Below are positions 34,758 to 43,058 of a stretch of 64,000 nt of DNA, one piece after another. A program made the position numbers and the translations under genes. The notes under the pieces were generated by a model, which was not told the origin of the DNA, ran no database searches, and was given only the letters and a program-made list of their open reading frames with translations. Origin of the DNA: an uncultured Methanobrevibacter sp. (lineage in GTDB: Archaea > Methanobacteriota > Methanobacteria > Methanobacteriales > Methanobacteriaceae); assembly GCA_900318035.1 (NCBI GenBank), contig ONJC01000011.1, forward strand, positions 54,022-118,021. Direction: 5' to 3'. Positions within the stretch are counted from its first letter, which is position 1; every line of letters starts with the position of its first letter.

Positions 34758-36776
34758 ATGACAGAATTAATTGTAGGATTAGCAGGAAACCCTAATGTGG
34801 GTAAAACTACTGTATTCAATCAATTAACTGGTATGCGTCAACATGTAGGAAATTGGCCTGGAAAAACTGTTGAAAGGGCAGAAGGTCATTTCAAACATGG
34901 TGGGTATGATTATGATGTTGTCGACTTGCCAGGTAACTATGCATTAAGTGCTCATTCTATGGAAGAAATTGTTTCAAGGGATTTCATTGTAGATGATGAC
35001 TCTGATGTAATTATTAATGTAGTGGATGCTGCTAATTTAGAACGTAATTTATATTTAACAGTTCAAATGATGGAATTGGGTGCGAATCTGGTAATGGCAC
35101 TTAACATGAATGATTTTGCAAAGAAAAAAGATCACATCATTGACATTAAGTTGATGAGTGAACTTTTAGGTTTCCCTGTTGTTGAAATTAATGCAAAAAC
35201 TAAAGATGGTTTCGATGATTTATTAAAAACTGTAGAAAAGGCATCTTCAAATCCTGTGGACTCAAGTGAAAAATTATCATATGGTAATGATATTAAAGGC
35301 CATTTGATGGATTTGCAAAAATTAATTGAGCAGGATAAAAGTTTGTTGGATGTTCCTTCAGTTTGGACTGCGATAAAGTTATTGGAAAAAGACGCTATTG
35401 TTATAGATAAAGTGAAAGGATCTTCTAAAGGCTCTCAGATAATGGCTGAATCAGATAGGGTAAGTGCACATCTTTGGGATGTATACAAAGAAGGTCCGGA
35501 AGAAGTTATTGCAAATGCAAGATATGCATTTATTGATGGTTTAATGACTGAAGCCGTTAAAAGGCCGGCTGTTGAAAAAGAAACCACAACAGATAGAATT
35601 GATAAGATTGTTACAAACAGACTTTTGGCTCCGTTTATATTTCTTATTATAATGTGGGTCATGTTCCAGTTGACATTTACTGTAGGTGCTCCTTTCCAGG
35701 ATATGATTGATGAGGCATTCGGAGCGTTAGGAGAAATGGTTGCAGGATATATTGCAAATGAATATTTAGCTTCATTCATCTGTGACGGTATCATCGGTGG
35801 AGTAGGTGGAGTTCTCACTTTCCTTCCGATTATTATTCTGATGTTCTTATTCTTAAGCATATTGGAGGATTGCGGTTACCTTGCAAGAGCAGCATTTACC
35901 TTGGATAAACTTATGCACAAAATCGTTGGTCTTCATGGAAAAGCATTCATTCCTATGATTTTAGGATTCGGTTGTGGTGTGCCTGCAATCATGGCAACCA
36001 GAACAATGGAAAATGAAGGGGACCGTATGCTTGCTATGATGCTTGTTCCGTTCATGTCCTGTACTGCCAGATTACCGATTTATGCTATTTTCATTGCAGC
36101 ATTTTTCACAAAAGACCAAGGTCTTGTATTGCTTTCAATTTATGTGTTAGGTATTGTTGTGGCACTCATCGTTGCAGCAATCCTTAAAAGGACCATGTTT
36201 AAAGGCCTGTCAACTCCATTTGTAATGGAGCTTCCGACCTATAAGGTACCCTCCATAAAAGGTGTACTGTTACACACATGGGAAAAAGTAAAAGGATTCT
36301 TAAGAAAAGCAGGTACTATTATTCTTGCATGTTCCATTGTATTATGGGCTTTAAGCATATTCCCATTAGGTGTGGAATATGGATCTGCTCAAAGTGTATT
36401 GGGTATGATTGGTACTGCTATTGCTCCAATATTCGCTCCATTAGGATTTGGAACTTGGCAGGCTGCTGTAGCTATCATTGCAGGATTGGCTGCTAAAGAA
36501 GTAGTAGTTGCAACATTCGGTACTCTTGCAGGTATGGAAGAGGATGATGAAGAAGGAATCACTAGTTTGGTCCATGACACATTCACCCCATTGTCTGCAT
36601 ACGCATTCATGGCATTTACATTGCTCTACACTCCATGTTTCGCAGCTATTGGTGCAATCAAACAGGAAACCAACAGTTACAAATGGGCATTAACTATGTG
36701 TGGTATCACATTAGTGACTGCATATATAGTGTCCTTCTTGATTTACAATGTTGGTATGCTTGCAGGATTCGGATAA
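34758..36776 (+). CDS. feoB: Ferrous iron transporter FeoB
   Basis: The 672-residue membrane protein imports Fe(II). The N-terminal G domain has G1 GNPNVGKT (10-17), the switch segment [12 protein letters not shown]3 [10 protein letters not shown] and G4 ALNMND, followed by a helical insertion. The membrane part (about 290-670) has two Gate-type halves with [20 protein letters not shown] and [12 protein letters not shown] start at the ATG at 34758, preceded by GGGAGA at 7 bases; an in-frame ATG at 34668 would add 30 residues unlike FeoB. Expression is probably controlled by the double-box promoter upstream. feoA follows with a separate promoter. Confidence 0.96.
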   Translation: MTELIVGLAGNPNVGKTTVFNQLTGMRQHVGNWPGKTVERAEGHFKHGGYDYDVVDLPGNYALSAHSMEEIVSRDFIVDDDSDVIINVVDAANLERNLYLTVQMMELGANLVMALNMNDFAKKKDHIIDIKLMSELLGFPVVEINAKTKDGFDDLLKTVEKASSNPVDSSEKLSYGNDIKGHLMDLQKLIEQDKSLLDVPSVWTAIKLLEKDAIVIDKVKGSSKGSQIMAESDRVSAHLWDVYKEGPEEVIANARYAFIDGLMTEAVKRPAVEKETTTDRIDKIVTNRLLAPFIFLIIMWVMFQLTFTVGAPFQDMIDEAFGALGEMVAGYIANEYLASFICDGIIGGVGGVLTFLPIIILMFLFLSILEDCGYLARAAFTLDKLMHKIVGLHGKAFIPMILGFGCGVPAIMATRTMENEGDRMLAMMLVPFMSCTARLPIYAIFIAAFFTKDQGLVLLSIYVLGIVVALIVAAILKRTMFKGLSTPFVMELPTYKVPSIKGVLLHTWEKVKGFLRKAGTIILACSIVLWALSIFPLGVEYGSAQSVLGMIGTAIAPIFAPLGFGTWQAAVAIIAGLAAKEVVVATFGTLAGMEEDDEEGITSLVHDTFTPLSAYAFMAFTLLYTPCFAAIGAIKQETNSYKWALTMCGITLVTAYIVSFLIYNVGMLAGFG

Positions 36777-36826
36777 TGTTGAAAATGTAATGATGATTGG
36801 AATTTCCAATTGTCATTTTTAAAATT

Positions 36827-36898
36827 TTTAGTCATAACTAAATATTTATATACTGGTTAAGACAAAGGATATATTAAGAAGTTTTTAGTATACCTAAA
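36827..36898 (+). promoter_or_regulatory. feoA promoter with two operator boxes
   Basis: Box 1 TTTAGTCATAACTAAA (36827-36842), TATA TTTATATAC (36845-36853), box 2 TTTAGTATACCTAAA (36884-36898), then GGTGAT before the feoA ATG. It fixes the direction in which this promoter type reads. Confidence 0.65.
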
Positions 36899-36926
36899 AA
36901 TTTATTTTAATTATTTTGGTGATAAA

Positions 36927-37154
36927 ATGAAAACCTTAAAAGATACAAAACCTGGTGAAACCGTAACTTTGGTCAAATACCATAATACTGGGGATGTTGA
37001 TTTAAGAAGGCATTTGTTGGGTATGGGTTTTGTTAAAGGAGCAAAAATTACTGTTAAAAAAGTTGCTACTTTAGGAGATCCTATTGAAATGTCTGTAAAA
37101 GGATATGATGTTTGTCTTCGTAAAGAAGAAGCTGAAAATATTGAAGTAGAATAA
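36927..37154 (+). CDS. feoA: Ferrous iron transport protein FeoA
   Basis: The 75-residue protein is a single SH3-like FeoA domain: TLKDTKPGETVTLV, the RRHLLGMGFVKGAKI helix-turn and the final CLRKEEAENIEVE strand. It is thought to bind the cytoplasmic domain of FeoB and aid transport. It lies 150 bases after feoB with its own box-TATA-box promoter, so it can also be expressed separately. A GGTGAT ribosome-binding site precedes the ATG. A small zinc-ribbon gene follows after 48 bases. Confidence 0.93.
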   Translation: MKTLKDTKPGETVTLVKYHNTGDVDLRRHLLGMGFVKGAKITVKKVATLGDPIEMSVKGYDVCLRKEEAENIEVE

Positions 37155-37202
37155 CTTCAATGTTTTTATTATTTTTTTTAAAACTATTTTTGCGGTGTTA
37201 TC

Positions 37203-37403
37203 ATGAAATGTCGTATGTGCGGTTTTGAATTTGATGAAACACAATTAGAAAACCGTGGATGTTCCAGTTGTGGGAAGCATGGCTGCAATAGCATACATTG
37301 CCCTAACTGTGGTTTTGCAAACTCTCCAGAATTGGACCAGGAATTTGAATTTATTAATAAAATTAAAAATAAAATTAAAAATAGAAAAAAAGCTACAAAT
37401 TAA
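37203..37403 (+). CDS. Small double zinc-ribbon protein linked to feoA
   Basis: A 66-residue protein with seven cysteines in CxxC pairs (C3/C6, C20/C23, C33/C36, plus C28) and H26, H32, followed by a Lys-rich amphipathic C-terminal helix (about 48-66). The Cys arrangement fits two zinc-ribbon or rubredoxin-like knuckles. It follows feoA by 48 bases on the same strand, separated only by a T-rich stretch, and its end overlaps the convergent cbiO gene by 4 bases. I infer a link with iron uptake, for example as an iron chaperone or FeoC-like factor; the family name is unknown to me. Confidence 0.65.
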   Translation: MKCRMCGFEFDETQLENRGCSSCGKHGCNSIHCPNCGFANSPELDQEFEFINKIKNKIKNRKKATN

Positions 37404-38239
37404 TTTTTTGTTGCTTTTAATATTTCTTCAACTGTTTCTTCTATACTTATTTTTTCAGTATCTACATCTAATCCGTTTTCTTTTAATTTATATAAAATTT
37501 CAGTAGTTACTGGTGCTTTTAGATGGGCTTTTTTCAATAATTCTTTATCGGAAAATATTTGGTGCTTGTCCCCTTCAGCTATTATTTCACCATCATGCAA
37601 AACGAATATCTTATCTGCAAACTGATTTACCATTTCTATATCATGTGATGATATTACAATGCTTATTCCTTCATTATTCAGTTTATTTAATATGTCCAAT
37701 ACCTTGTCCACACCTTCAGGGTCCAATCCTGCAGTAGGTTCATCAAGAATCATTATGTCAGGTCTCATTGCAATAATCCCTGCAATGGCCACTCTTTTTT
37801 GCTGACCTCCACTTAGGTGATGAGGAGTTTTTTCTTCAAAACCGCTCATTCCTACCATTTCCAGTGATTCCCTGATTCTCTTTTCAACTTCATCATAATC
37901 AAGGCCCAAATTCATAGGTCCGAAGGCAACGTCTTCCTTTACGGTTGGTGCAAACAGCTGGTCGTTGGGATCTTGAAATACTATTCCCACTTTCTGTCTC
38001 ACTTTAATGAGCTCGTCACGTTCAAAGATGATTTTTTCACCGTCAATTTCAACATGTCCTGAAGTAGGTTCATTCAATCCGTTAAAATGGGAAAATAATG
38101 TTGATTTACCTGCACCATTAGGCCCCATAATTGCTATTTTTTCTCCTTTTCTAATTTTGATGTTAACATTTTTTAAAGCCTGAGTACCGTCATGGTATGT
38201 ATAAGATAAATTTTTTGTCTCTAAATGTATTTGCTCCAT
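37400..38239 (-). CDS. cbiO: Cobalt/nickel ECF transporter ATPase CbiO
   Basis: The 279-residue ATPase has Walker A GPNGAGKST (about 38-46), Q-loop FQDPNDQLFAPTV, signature LSGGQQKR, Walker B IMILDEPTAGLDP and switch ISSHD. The FQDPNDQLF block is typical of ECF-type ATPases. It is the last gene of cbiMNQO, 8 bases after cbiQ, with an AGGTGAAATA ribosome-binding site. It energises import of Co(II) or Ni(II), needed here for corrinoids or for hydrogenases and F430. Confidence 0.93.
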   Translation of the reverse strand: MEQIHLETKNLSYTYHDGTQALKNVNIKIRKGEKIAIMGPNGAGKSTLFSHFNGLNEPTSGHVEIDGEKIIFERDELIKVRQKVGIVFQDPNDQLFAPTVKEDVAFGPMNLGLDYDEVEKRIRESLEMVGMSGFEEKTPHHLSGGQQKRVAIAGIIAMRPDIMILDEPTAGLDPEGVDKVLDILNKLNNEGISIVISSHDIEMVNQFADKIFVLHDGEIIAEGDKHQIFSDKELLKKAHLKAPVTTEILYKLKENGLDVDTEKISIEETVEEILKATKN

Positions 38240-38247
38240 TATTTCAC

Positions 38248-39078
38248 CTAATTAATTCCTAACTTTTGACCGAAGTAACCCAATTGCCCTCCATATTTGA
38301 AAATGATAATTTCAAGAACAATTACAATAACAATTATTGTCAATAAATACATATAATCGCTTTTTTCAGGAGATTTTTTTTCAGCAAACATTTCGGATGC
38401 ATCGGAAAAACCACGGCTCACCATACTTTTATGCACCCTTTCTCCCTGTTCATAAGCTTTCAGAAACATCATTGCTATTGTATATCCGACCTGTTTGACT
38501 CTCCATTTGTATGGGGTGTTTTTAGAATGAATATTAAAATTCCTTGATTTTTGGCTTTTTCTGATAGCTGCAAGCTCATCAACAAACAAAAATAAAAATC
38601 TGACCATGATTGATAAAATCATCGCTAAATCTCTTGGCATTTTCAACTTTCTAAATGAACTGGCCATTTCCTGCAGAGGGGTTGTTGATGAATATATGAT
38701 GATTGCAGTCAGACAGACAATCAGGCGAACAAATAATAGGATTGCCCAATTCAAACCAACATCGGTAATGTGCAGCCATGAATAACTCCAGATTATGTTT
38801 CCTGGTTGAATAAATGGCTGAAATATTATGATTGCTCCACCAAATGGAAGCAACATCAGCAATCGTTTAAAAGAATCAACATATGATAAATTTGCAATCT
38901 TTAAAATAATTAACAGAAATATTTCCAGTATTATGGGTATAAAAAGCTCCTGTGAAATAACGCAAACAATAATTATGAAAATTGTTGAAATTAATTTAAT
39001 CCGTCCTTCAAGATTATGGATTGGGCTGTCCTGCGATGCCAAATCATCAAATCTCATTATTTGCGTTATGTCTGCCAT
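38248..39078 (-). CDS. cbiQ: Cobalt/nickel ECF transporter membrane component CbiQ
   Basis: The 276-residue T-component has about five helices and the coupling motif KMPRDLAMILSIMVRF, followed by a second Ala-Arg-Gly type segment near the VHKSMVSRGFSD block that contacts CbiO. Residues 1-20 include the DDLASQDSPIHNLEGR segment common to CbiQ. It lies in the cbiMNQO order and is co-transcribed with cbiO. The gap of 113 bases to cbiN is unusually large for this operon and could hold its own weak promoter. Confidence 0.9.
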   Translation of the reverse strand: MADITQIMRFDDLASQDSPIHNLEGRIKLISTIFIIIVCVISQELFIPIILEIFLLIILKIANLSYVDSFKRLLMLLPFGGAIIIFQPFIQPGNIIWSYSWLHITDVGLNWAILLFVRLIVCLTAIIIYSSTTPLQEMASSFRKLKMPRDLAMILSIMVRFLFLFVDELAAIRKSQKSRNFNIHSKNTPYKWRVKQVGYTIAMMFLKAYEQGERVHKSMVSRGFSDASEMFAEKKSPEKSDYMYLLTIIVIVIVLEIIIFKYGGQLGYFGQKLGIN

Positions 39079-39191
39079 GATTATTCACTATTATAATATT
39101 AAAAATTAGTAATATATTATTATTTTGTCATGTCTGTTTAATTGTTTTTCAATTACTTTTAAAAAAAGGGAAATATAGAAATTAAGTTTAA

Positions 39192-39497
39192 TTAATTTCT
39201 ATTTCTAACAACTTCCGCAACTATGTATCCTACTCCCAAGGTTACAATTGTACCAATAACCAACGCTACAATTTGTAATACTTGGTTGTCAGGAGCATTT
39301 GCAAATGCATAATCTGGGAATATGGCATCAGGGATGCCTTTAATTTCTTCAATTGAGAAGTCTTCAGGAAGGCCTGAATCCTCTGCTGATTTTTCTAATC
39401 CGTCAGGGTCACCAGATGCGATGTATGGTGAAAGAGCACAGATTACAATGCAGATAACAACTGCTACTGCTATTAATGTTATATCTTTTTTATCCAT
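39192..39497 (-). CDS. cbiN: Cobalt transport protein CbiN
   Basis: The 101-residue protein has two helices (about 4-24 and 74-96) with an extracytoplasmic loop between them containing DPDGLEKSAEDSG and IFPDYAF, the CbiN hallmark. It assists CbiM in metal loading. The ATG at 39497 is chosen because GGAGATG lies 6 bases upstream; the longer frame overlaps the cbiM end. The presence of CbiN rather than NikN favours cobalt, but the distinction is not strict in archaea. Confidence 0.88.
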   Translation of the reverse strand: MDKKDITLIAVAVVICIVICALSPYIASGDPDGLEKSAEDSGLPEDFSIEEIKGIPDAIFPDYAFANAPDNQVLQIVALVIGTIVTLGVGYIVAEVVRNRN

Positions 39498-39498
39498 T

Positions 39499-40131
39499 TT
39501 ATGCATCTCCTTCATTCCATGCGAGTAAATCTGGTCTGAATTTGTCTAATGCTACAAGAACAATTACAGTTAATACTGCTTCGATTATTCCAATGAAGAA
39601 GTGATATAATACCATTGATGGAATACCAATATTCATTGGGAAAGTTCCAGCAATACCCATTTCAATAGCACATGCTAATGCTGCAATTACTGTAGCTAAC
39701 CATGCTGCAACTCCTGCAGCAGGATATTTTCCAATCATTCCGTTCAATCCTTTGAAGGTGTATAATCCTACAGAACCTCCAATGATTGCCATGTTCAATA
39801 CATTTGCTCCTAAAGCAGTAATACCGCCGTCTCCAAATACCAATGCTTGGATAAGTAAAACCACTGTAAATACTAGTACTGCAGCTTCCGGCGCTAAAAA
39901 TACAATTGCTACTAATGCTCCACCAACCATGTGTCCACTGGTTCCAAATGGAATTGGCATGTTCATGGACATGATTGCAAAAATACCAGCAGCAAGTACT
40001 GCCATAAGAGGAATGCGTTTTTCATCTAAGTTGGATCTGGCCCATTTTACAGAGAAATACAATGCAACAATTAATATTACATAGTATATCAGACACTGTG
40101 TGATTGGGATAAATCCGTCAGGTATGTGCAT
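39499..40131 (-). CDS. cbiM: Cobalt/nickel ECF transporter substrate-specific protein CbiM
   Basis: The 210-residue S-component begins MHIPDGFIP, in which the free N-terminus, His2 and the next residues bind the metal. Seven helices follow, with GTSGHMVGGALVAI and ALVFGDGGITALGANVLNMA conserved. A GGAGG ribosome-binding site lies before the ATG. It is the first gene of the operon and has paired GTAATAC/GTATTAC repeats around its TATA box. The regulator may be NikR, which would suggest nickel; this is inference. Confidence 0.93.
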   Translation of the reverse strand: MHIPDGFIPITQCLIYYVILIVALYFSVKWARSNLDEKRIPLMAVLAAGIFAIMSMNMPIPFGTSGHMVGGALVAIVFLAPEAAVLVFTVVLLIQALVFGDGGITALGANVLNMAIIGGSVGLYTFKGLNGMIGKYPAAGVAAWLATVIAALACAIEMGIAGTFPMNIGIPSMVLYHFFIGIIEAVLTVIVLVALDKFRPDLLAWNEGDA

Positions 40132-40153
40132 TTTTTATCCTCCATTTTTATCA

Positions 40154-40193
40154 GTAATACTTTTTTCGATTTAGTATATAAATTAAGTATTAC
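40154..40193 (-). promoter_or_regulatory. cbiM promoter flanked by GTAATAC inverted repeat
   Basis: GTAATAC (40154-40160) and GTATTAC (40187-40193) form an inverted repeat with a 26-base spacer. The spacer holds a leftward TATA box (ATTTATATAC on the minus strand, 40174-40183). The layout suits a dimeric metal repressor such as NikR. Confidence 0.5.
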
Positions 40194-40330
40194 GGATTAG
40201 TATTATTTTCAGTTATTTTTAGTAATATCAAGTGTATTGGGAGTTTTATTAAGTTTAATGGTTAATAATTCCTTTTTTATTCTTGACATTAAATATATTA
40301 ATTTTATTTATCTATATAAAGGTTATTAAA

Positions 40331-40369
40331 GTAATACAAATTAGTATTATTATTAGATTTTTGTATTAC
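40331..40369. promoter_or_regulatory. Second GTAATAC/GTATTAC inverted repeat
   Basis: GTAATAC (40331-40337) and GTATTAC (40363-40369), spacer 25 bases, about 170 bases upstream of the first pair. A distal operator, possibly for DNA looping. Confidence 0.4.
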
Positions 40370-40387
40370 TCAATGTCGAAAAAAAGT

Positions 40388-41668
40388 CTAATTTTTTGAT
40401 TTTACAATGCAGATTAAATAAATTAAAATAGCTATTGCAAAGTATAATAAAACCTGAATATCCAATATTCCTGTTTCTATTCCTAAAATGGAGTAGGTTA
40501 AAATTAGGGAGTAAATTCCAATATAGAAATAATTTTTGGTTTTCTGCATAATTTTAAATCCGATGCCCAAGATGAATCCCAAAATGCACATTTCAACTGC
40601 CACACCAACTTTTCCGAAATCAACCACCATCTGTCCGATCAGTGTTGGGGTGACTGTTACTTCTGTTCTCCATGCGATAAGTTTTCCGACCATCATTCTA
40701 GGCCCCAGTTCACTTCCGGGAATGGCGCTGGCAAGCAGTTTTCCATGGGTGAGGCCGAAGTTTCCTCCAATAAAGTCAAGAAGGTCAAGAACATGTAATG
40801 TAAAATCGGCTCTGGATTGCAGTGTATAGAACGGGTTGGTTGATGATGTTATTGTCAGCTCTCCAAGTGAACGAAAATAACCAATTCCTATGATTGCACC
40901 TACACCAAGTAGCGCTCCAACAACAACTTCCCATAGTGAAACAATATTTCCATAGAAACCTATGATAATTATGATGAGAAATGCTGCAAGTAGTGGTGTC
41001 CTATAACCTAGAAGCAATAATATTGCACAGTCAATTGCGAGTAAAAAAATGAATCTGAATCGGGCCTGTGAACGTGTGATTTTTCCATCCTGATAATCCC
41101 TTAAGTATGAACTTGCGACCAAACATGTTCCGGGTATTATTAAAAACACTGGCATTGTAAATACGGGTTTTAACAGATAACGGATTGACGGTTTTAAAAG
41201 AGGAATTCCTCCAACAGTAGCTATGCTTACAAAGAAAAATACGATACTTATCAAAATCAAACAGAATCCGATTGAATACATATCTTTTTTGTCAAAATGC
41301 AAAATGTTTTCAATGCCATCATTGAGAACGTATCTTGGAAGAATTGCAGATCCGATAAAAAAAGCGGTAAATGCAATAATCAATGTTATTGTCAGACTTT
41401 GAGACAGTTTATTTAAAGAAAGCAATAAAAATCCGGCAAATAAGAAGATGACAATTAATGGATTGAATATGTGGTTTTTAAAAATGTTGTTCTTGTTCAA
41501 AAAACCCAGGAAATTTTCACCGGGGTATAATTTTTTAAAAAAACTGTTGACCCATTGTGTTTCAATAAACTCCAAAATAGTAAAAATGGTTGTAAATAAA
41601 AAAGATTTGTGAAATTCATCACTTATCTTGTTTATTATTGAAGTTAAAGTGGAATAAATCAAGCTCAT
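40388..41668 (-). CDS. Polytopic Wzy-like oligosaccharide repeat-unit polymerase
   Basis: The 426-residue protein (ATG at 41668; a GTG two codons earlier is possible) has about ten to twelve transmembrane helices. A large loop contains YFRSLGELTITS, LQSRADFTLHVLD and HGKLLASAIPG, the region where O-antigen polymerase-like proteins keep catalytic Arg and Glu residues. Methanobacterial members are annotated as oligosaccharide repeat-unit polymerases, acting on lipid-linked glycans outside the membrane. No glycosyltransferase genes are adjacent, which is unusual for a polysaccharide locus. It is last in an operon with ferredoxin and DUF4330 genes. Confidence 0.7.
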   Translation of the reverse strand: MSLIYSTLTSIINKISDEFHKSFLFTTIFTILEFIETQWVNSFFKKLYPGENFLGFLNKNNIFKNHIFNPLIVIFLFAGFLLLSLNKLSQSLTITLIIAFTAFFIGSAILPRYVLNDGIENILHFDKKDMYSIGFCLILISIVFFFVSIATVGGIPLLKPSIRYLLKPVFTMPVFLIIPGTCLVASSYLRDYQDGKITRSQARFRFIFLLAIDCAILLLLGYRTPLLAAFLIIIIIGFYGNIVSLWEVVVGALLGVGAIIGIGYFRSLGELTITSSTNPFYTLQSRADFTLHVLDLLDFIGGNFGLTHGKLLASAIPGSELGPRMMVGKLIAWRTEVTVTPTLIGQMVVDFGKVGVAVEMCILGFILGIGFKIMQKTKNYFYIGIYSLILTYSILGIETGILDIQVLLYFAIAILIYLICIVKSKN

Positions 41669-41679
41669 TTTCACACAAC

Positions 41680-42447
41680 TTAAAATGTTCGGATATTGGT
41701 AACTTCATAGTTATTTTTGATATTGTTCATGTCACTGTCACTGCAATTGTATACTCTAATGGTGATATCATCGGTTAGGCCTTTGATATTTCCTAAAACT
41801 GAATCTCCATCCTTGATGTTTTGGGAAGTTGCTTTGCTGATAACCAACTGTTTTGTAAATTCAGTGTTTGTAGTTTTTATGGAAAATCTTTGGTTTTCTG
41901 CATCAAGTTTATTATCCAGTTCCTGCATCTTGACAGAATCAATGGAGTCAACTGTTATTGAAGTTGAAATTTCAAAATCGCAATTGGTCAGGTTTTTATT
42001 CAAATCACCAAGTGAAGTTATATTGTACGGTTTTACTGAAAACTCTTTTAAATTACTGTATGTACTTCCGTCGGTTTCAATGGATATTGTATCTATGTAA
42101 ATGTCTGCATTTTTGACATTTTTGTATAATCCCGCAAGATATGTTCCATTCTTGGTTTCTATTAAAACCTTAACTGCAGATCCTTCATCGACCCATCTTA
42201 CAGTGCCGTTCAATGTTACTTTTTCACCATTGGTTGCATTTGAACCGGTAACAGTAGATTTAACTATTTTTCCATCTTTATAATAATTTAAATAGGTTTC
42301 TGGAAGTTTATTGATTGTTGAAGCATCAAAAGCTGTTTTTTGTATGCTTGATGAGTTATCGCTGGTAATGTGGATAAATGCAAATGCTACTGCACAAATA
42401 ACCAAAATTATTATAATGTAATCGACAAGAGTAAATTTTATTTTCAT
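41680..42447 (-). CDS. DUF4330-like membrane-anchored protein
   Basis: The 255-residue protein has one N-terminal transmembrane helix (about 8-28) preceded by the KIKFTLVDYIIII segment, and a mostly beta extracytoplasmic domain. Pieces such as TVRWVDEGSAVKVLIETKNG and LKEFSVKPYNITS fit DUF4330. Function unknown. It begins one base after the ferredoxin stop and ends 11 bases before the polymerase start, so all three are one transcript. The topology suggests it could assist surface-glycan assembly, by position only. Confidence 0.65.
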   Translation of the reverse strand: MKIKFTLVDYIIIILVICAVAFAFIHITSDNSSSIQKTAFDASTINKLPETYLNYYKDGKIVKSTVTGSNATNGEKVTLNGTVRWVDEGSAVKVLIETKNGTYLAGLYKNVKNADIYIDTISIETDGSTYSNLKEFSVKPYNITSLGDLNKNLTNCDFEISTSITVDSIDSVKMQELDNKLDAENQRFSIKTTNTEFTKQLVISKATSQNIKDGDSVLGNIKGLTDDITIRVYNCSDSDMNNIKNNYEVTNIRTF

Positions 42448-42448
42448 A

Positions 42449-42616
42449 TTAATCTTCGTAAATGGCGCCTACTGGGCAAACGTCAACACATTCTCCGCAG
42501 TTATCGCACTTGTCAGTGTCAATAATTATAGTATAGGCTTTTCTTGAAATCGCTTCTTCCATACATACATCAATACAATCTTCACAGACTCCGCATTCTT
42601 CCATATCAACTTGCAA
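42449..42616 (-). CDS. 2[4Fe-4S] ferredoxin
   Basis: A 55-residue ferredoxin. The start is TTG at 42616, with GGTG 6 bases upstream, giving an MQVDMEECG start that matches methanogen ferredoxins; an ATG four codons later is the alternative. Both cluster motifs are complete: C8, C11, C14, C18 and C37, C40, C43, C47-P. The first cluster lacks the usual Pro after its fourth Cys (CMEE). It heads an operon with DUF4330 and a polymerase gene, an odd partnership for an electron carrier. Confidence 0.85.
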   Translation of the reverse strand: MQVDMEECGVCEDCIDVCMEEAISRKAYTIIIDTDKCDNCGECVDVCPVGAIYED

Positions 42617-42736
42617 TTCTCACACCATTCAAATTTAATTTATAGAATATGATTATTTATTACCTTAAATATTTATATAGTTTGTTAAATAATATTATAG
42701 TGTAGTTTTTTAAAATTATATTGAAAAATGGTAACA

Positions 42737-42745
42737 TTTATATAC
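42737..42745 (+). promoter_or_regulatory. TATA box of the tRNA-Leu/tRNA-Thr unit
   Basis: TTTATATAC lies with its centre about 31 bases before the tRNA-Leu 5' end, the expected distance for transcription starting just ahead of the tRNA. Confidence 0.7.
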
Positions 42746-42771
42746 TATGTAGATAAATATTACTATTGTAT

Positions 42772-42854
<83 letters not shown>

Positions 42855-42881
42855 CTATTTTATACTTTCTCGATTTTTATT

Positions 42882-42954
42882 GCTTTAGTGGCTCAGCCGG
42901 TAGAGCGCCACCTTGGTAAGGTGGAAGTCGGGGGTTCGAATCCCCCCTAAAGCT
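42882..42954 (+). tRNA. tRNA-Thr (GGU)
   Basis: Acceptor stem GCTTTAG/CTAAAGC plus discriminator T, anticodon stem CCACC/GGTGG with loop TTGGTAA (anticodon GGT), T-arm GGGGTTCGAATCCCC. It follows tRNA-Leu after 27 bases without a separate clear TATA box, so both are likely co-transcribed. Confidence 0.97.
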
Positions 42955-43058
42955 CTAATTTTTTCTAACTTATTTTAAATATTTTTTTTAAATTTTACAT
43001 ATTTTTAAATATGGGGAAGTATATAATTTTAAGAAATGTAATTTGGTAGGTGAAAATT

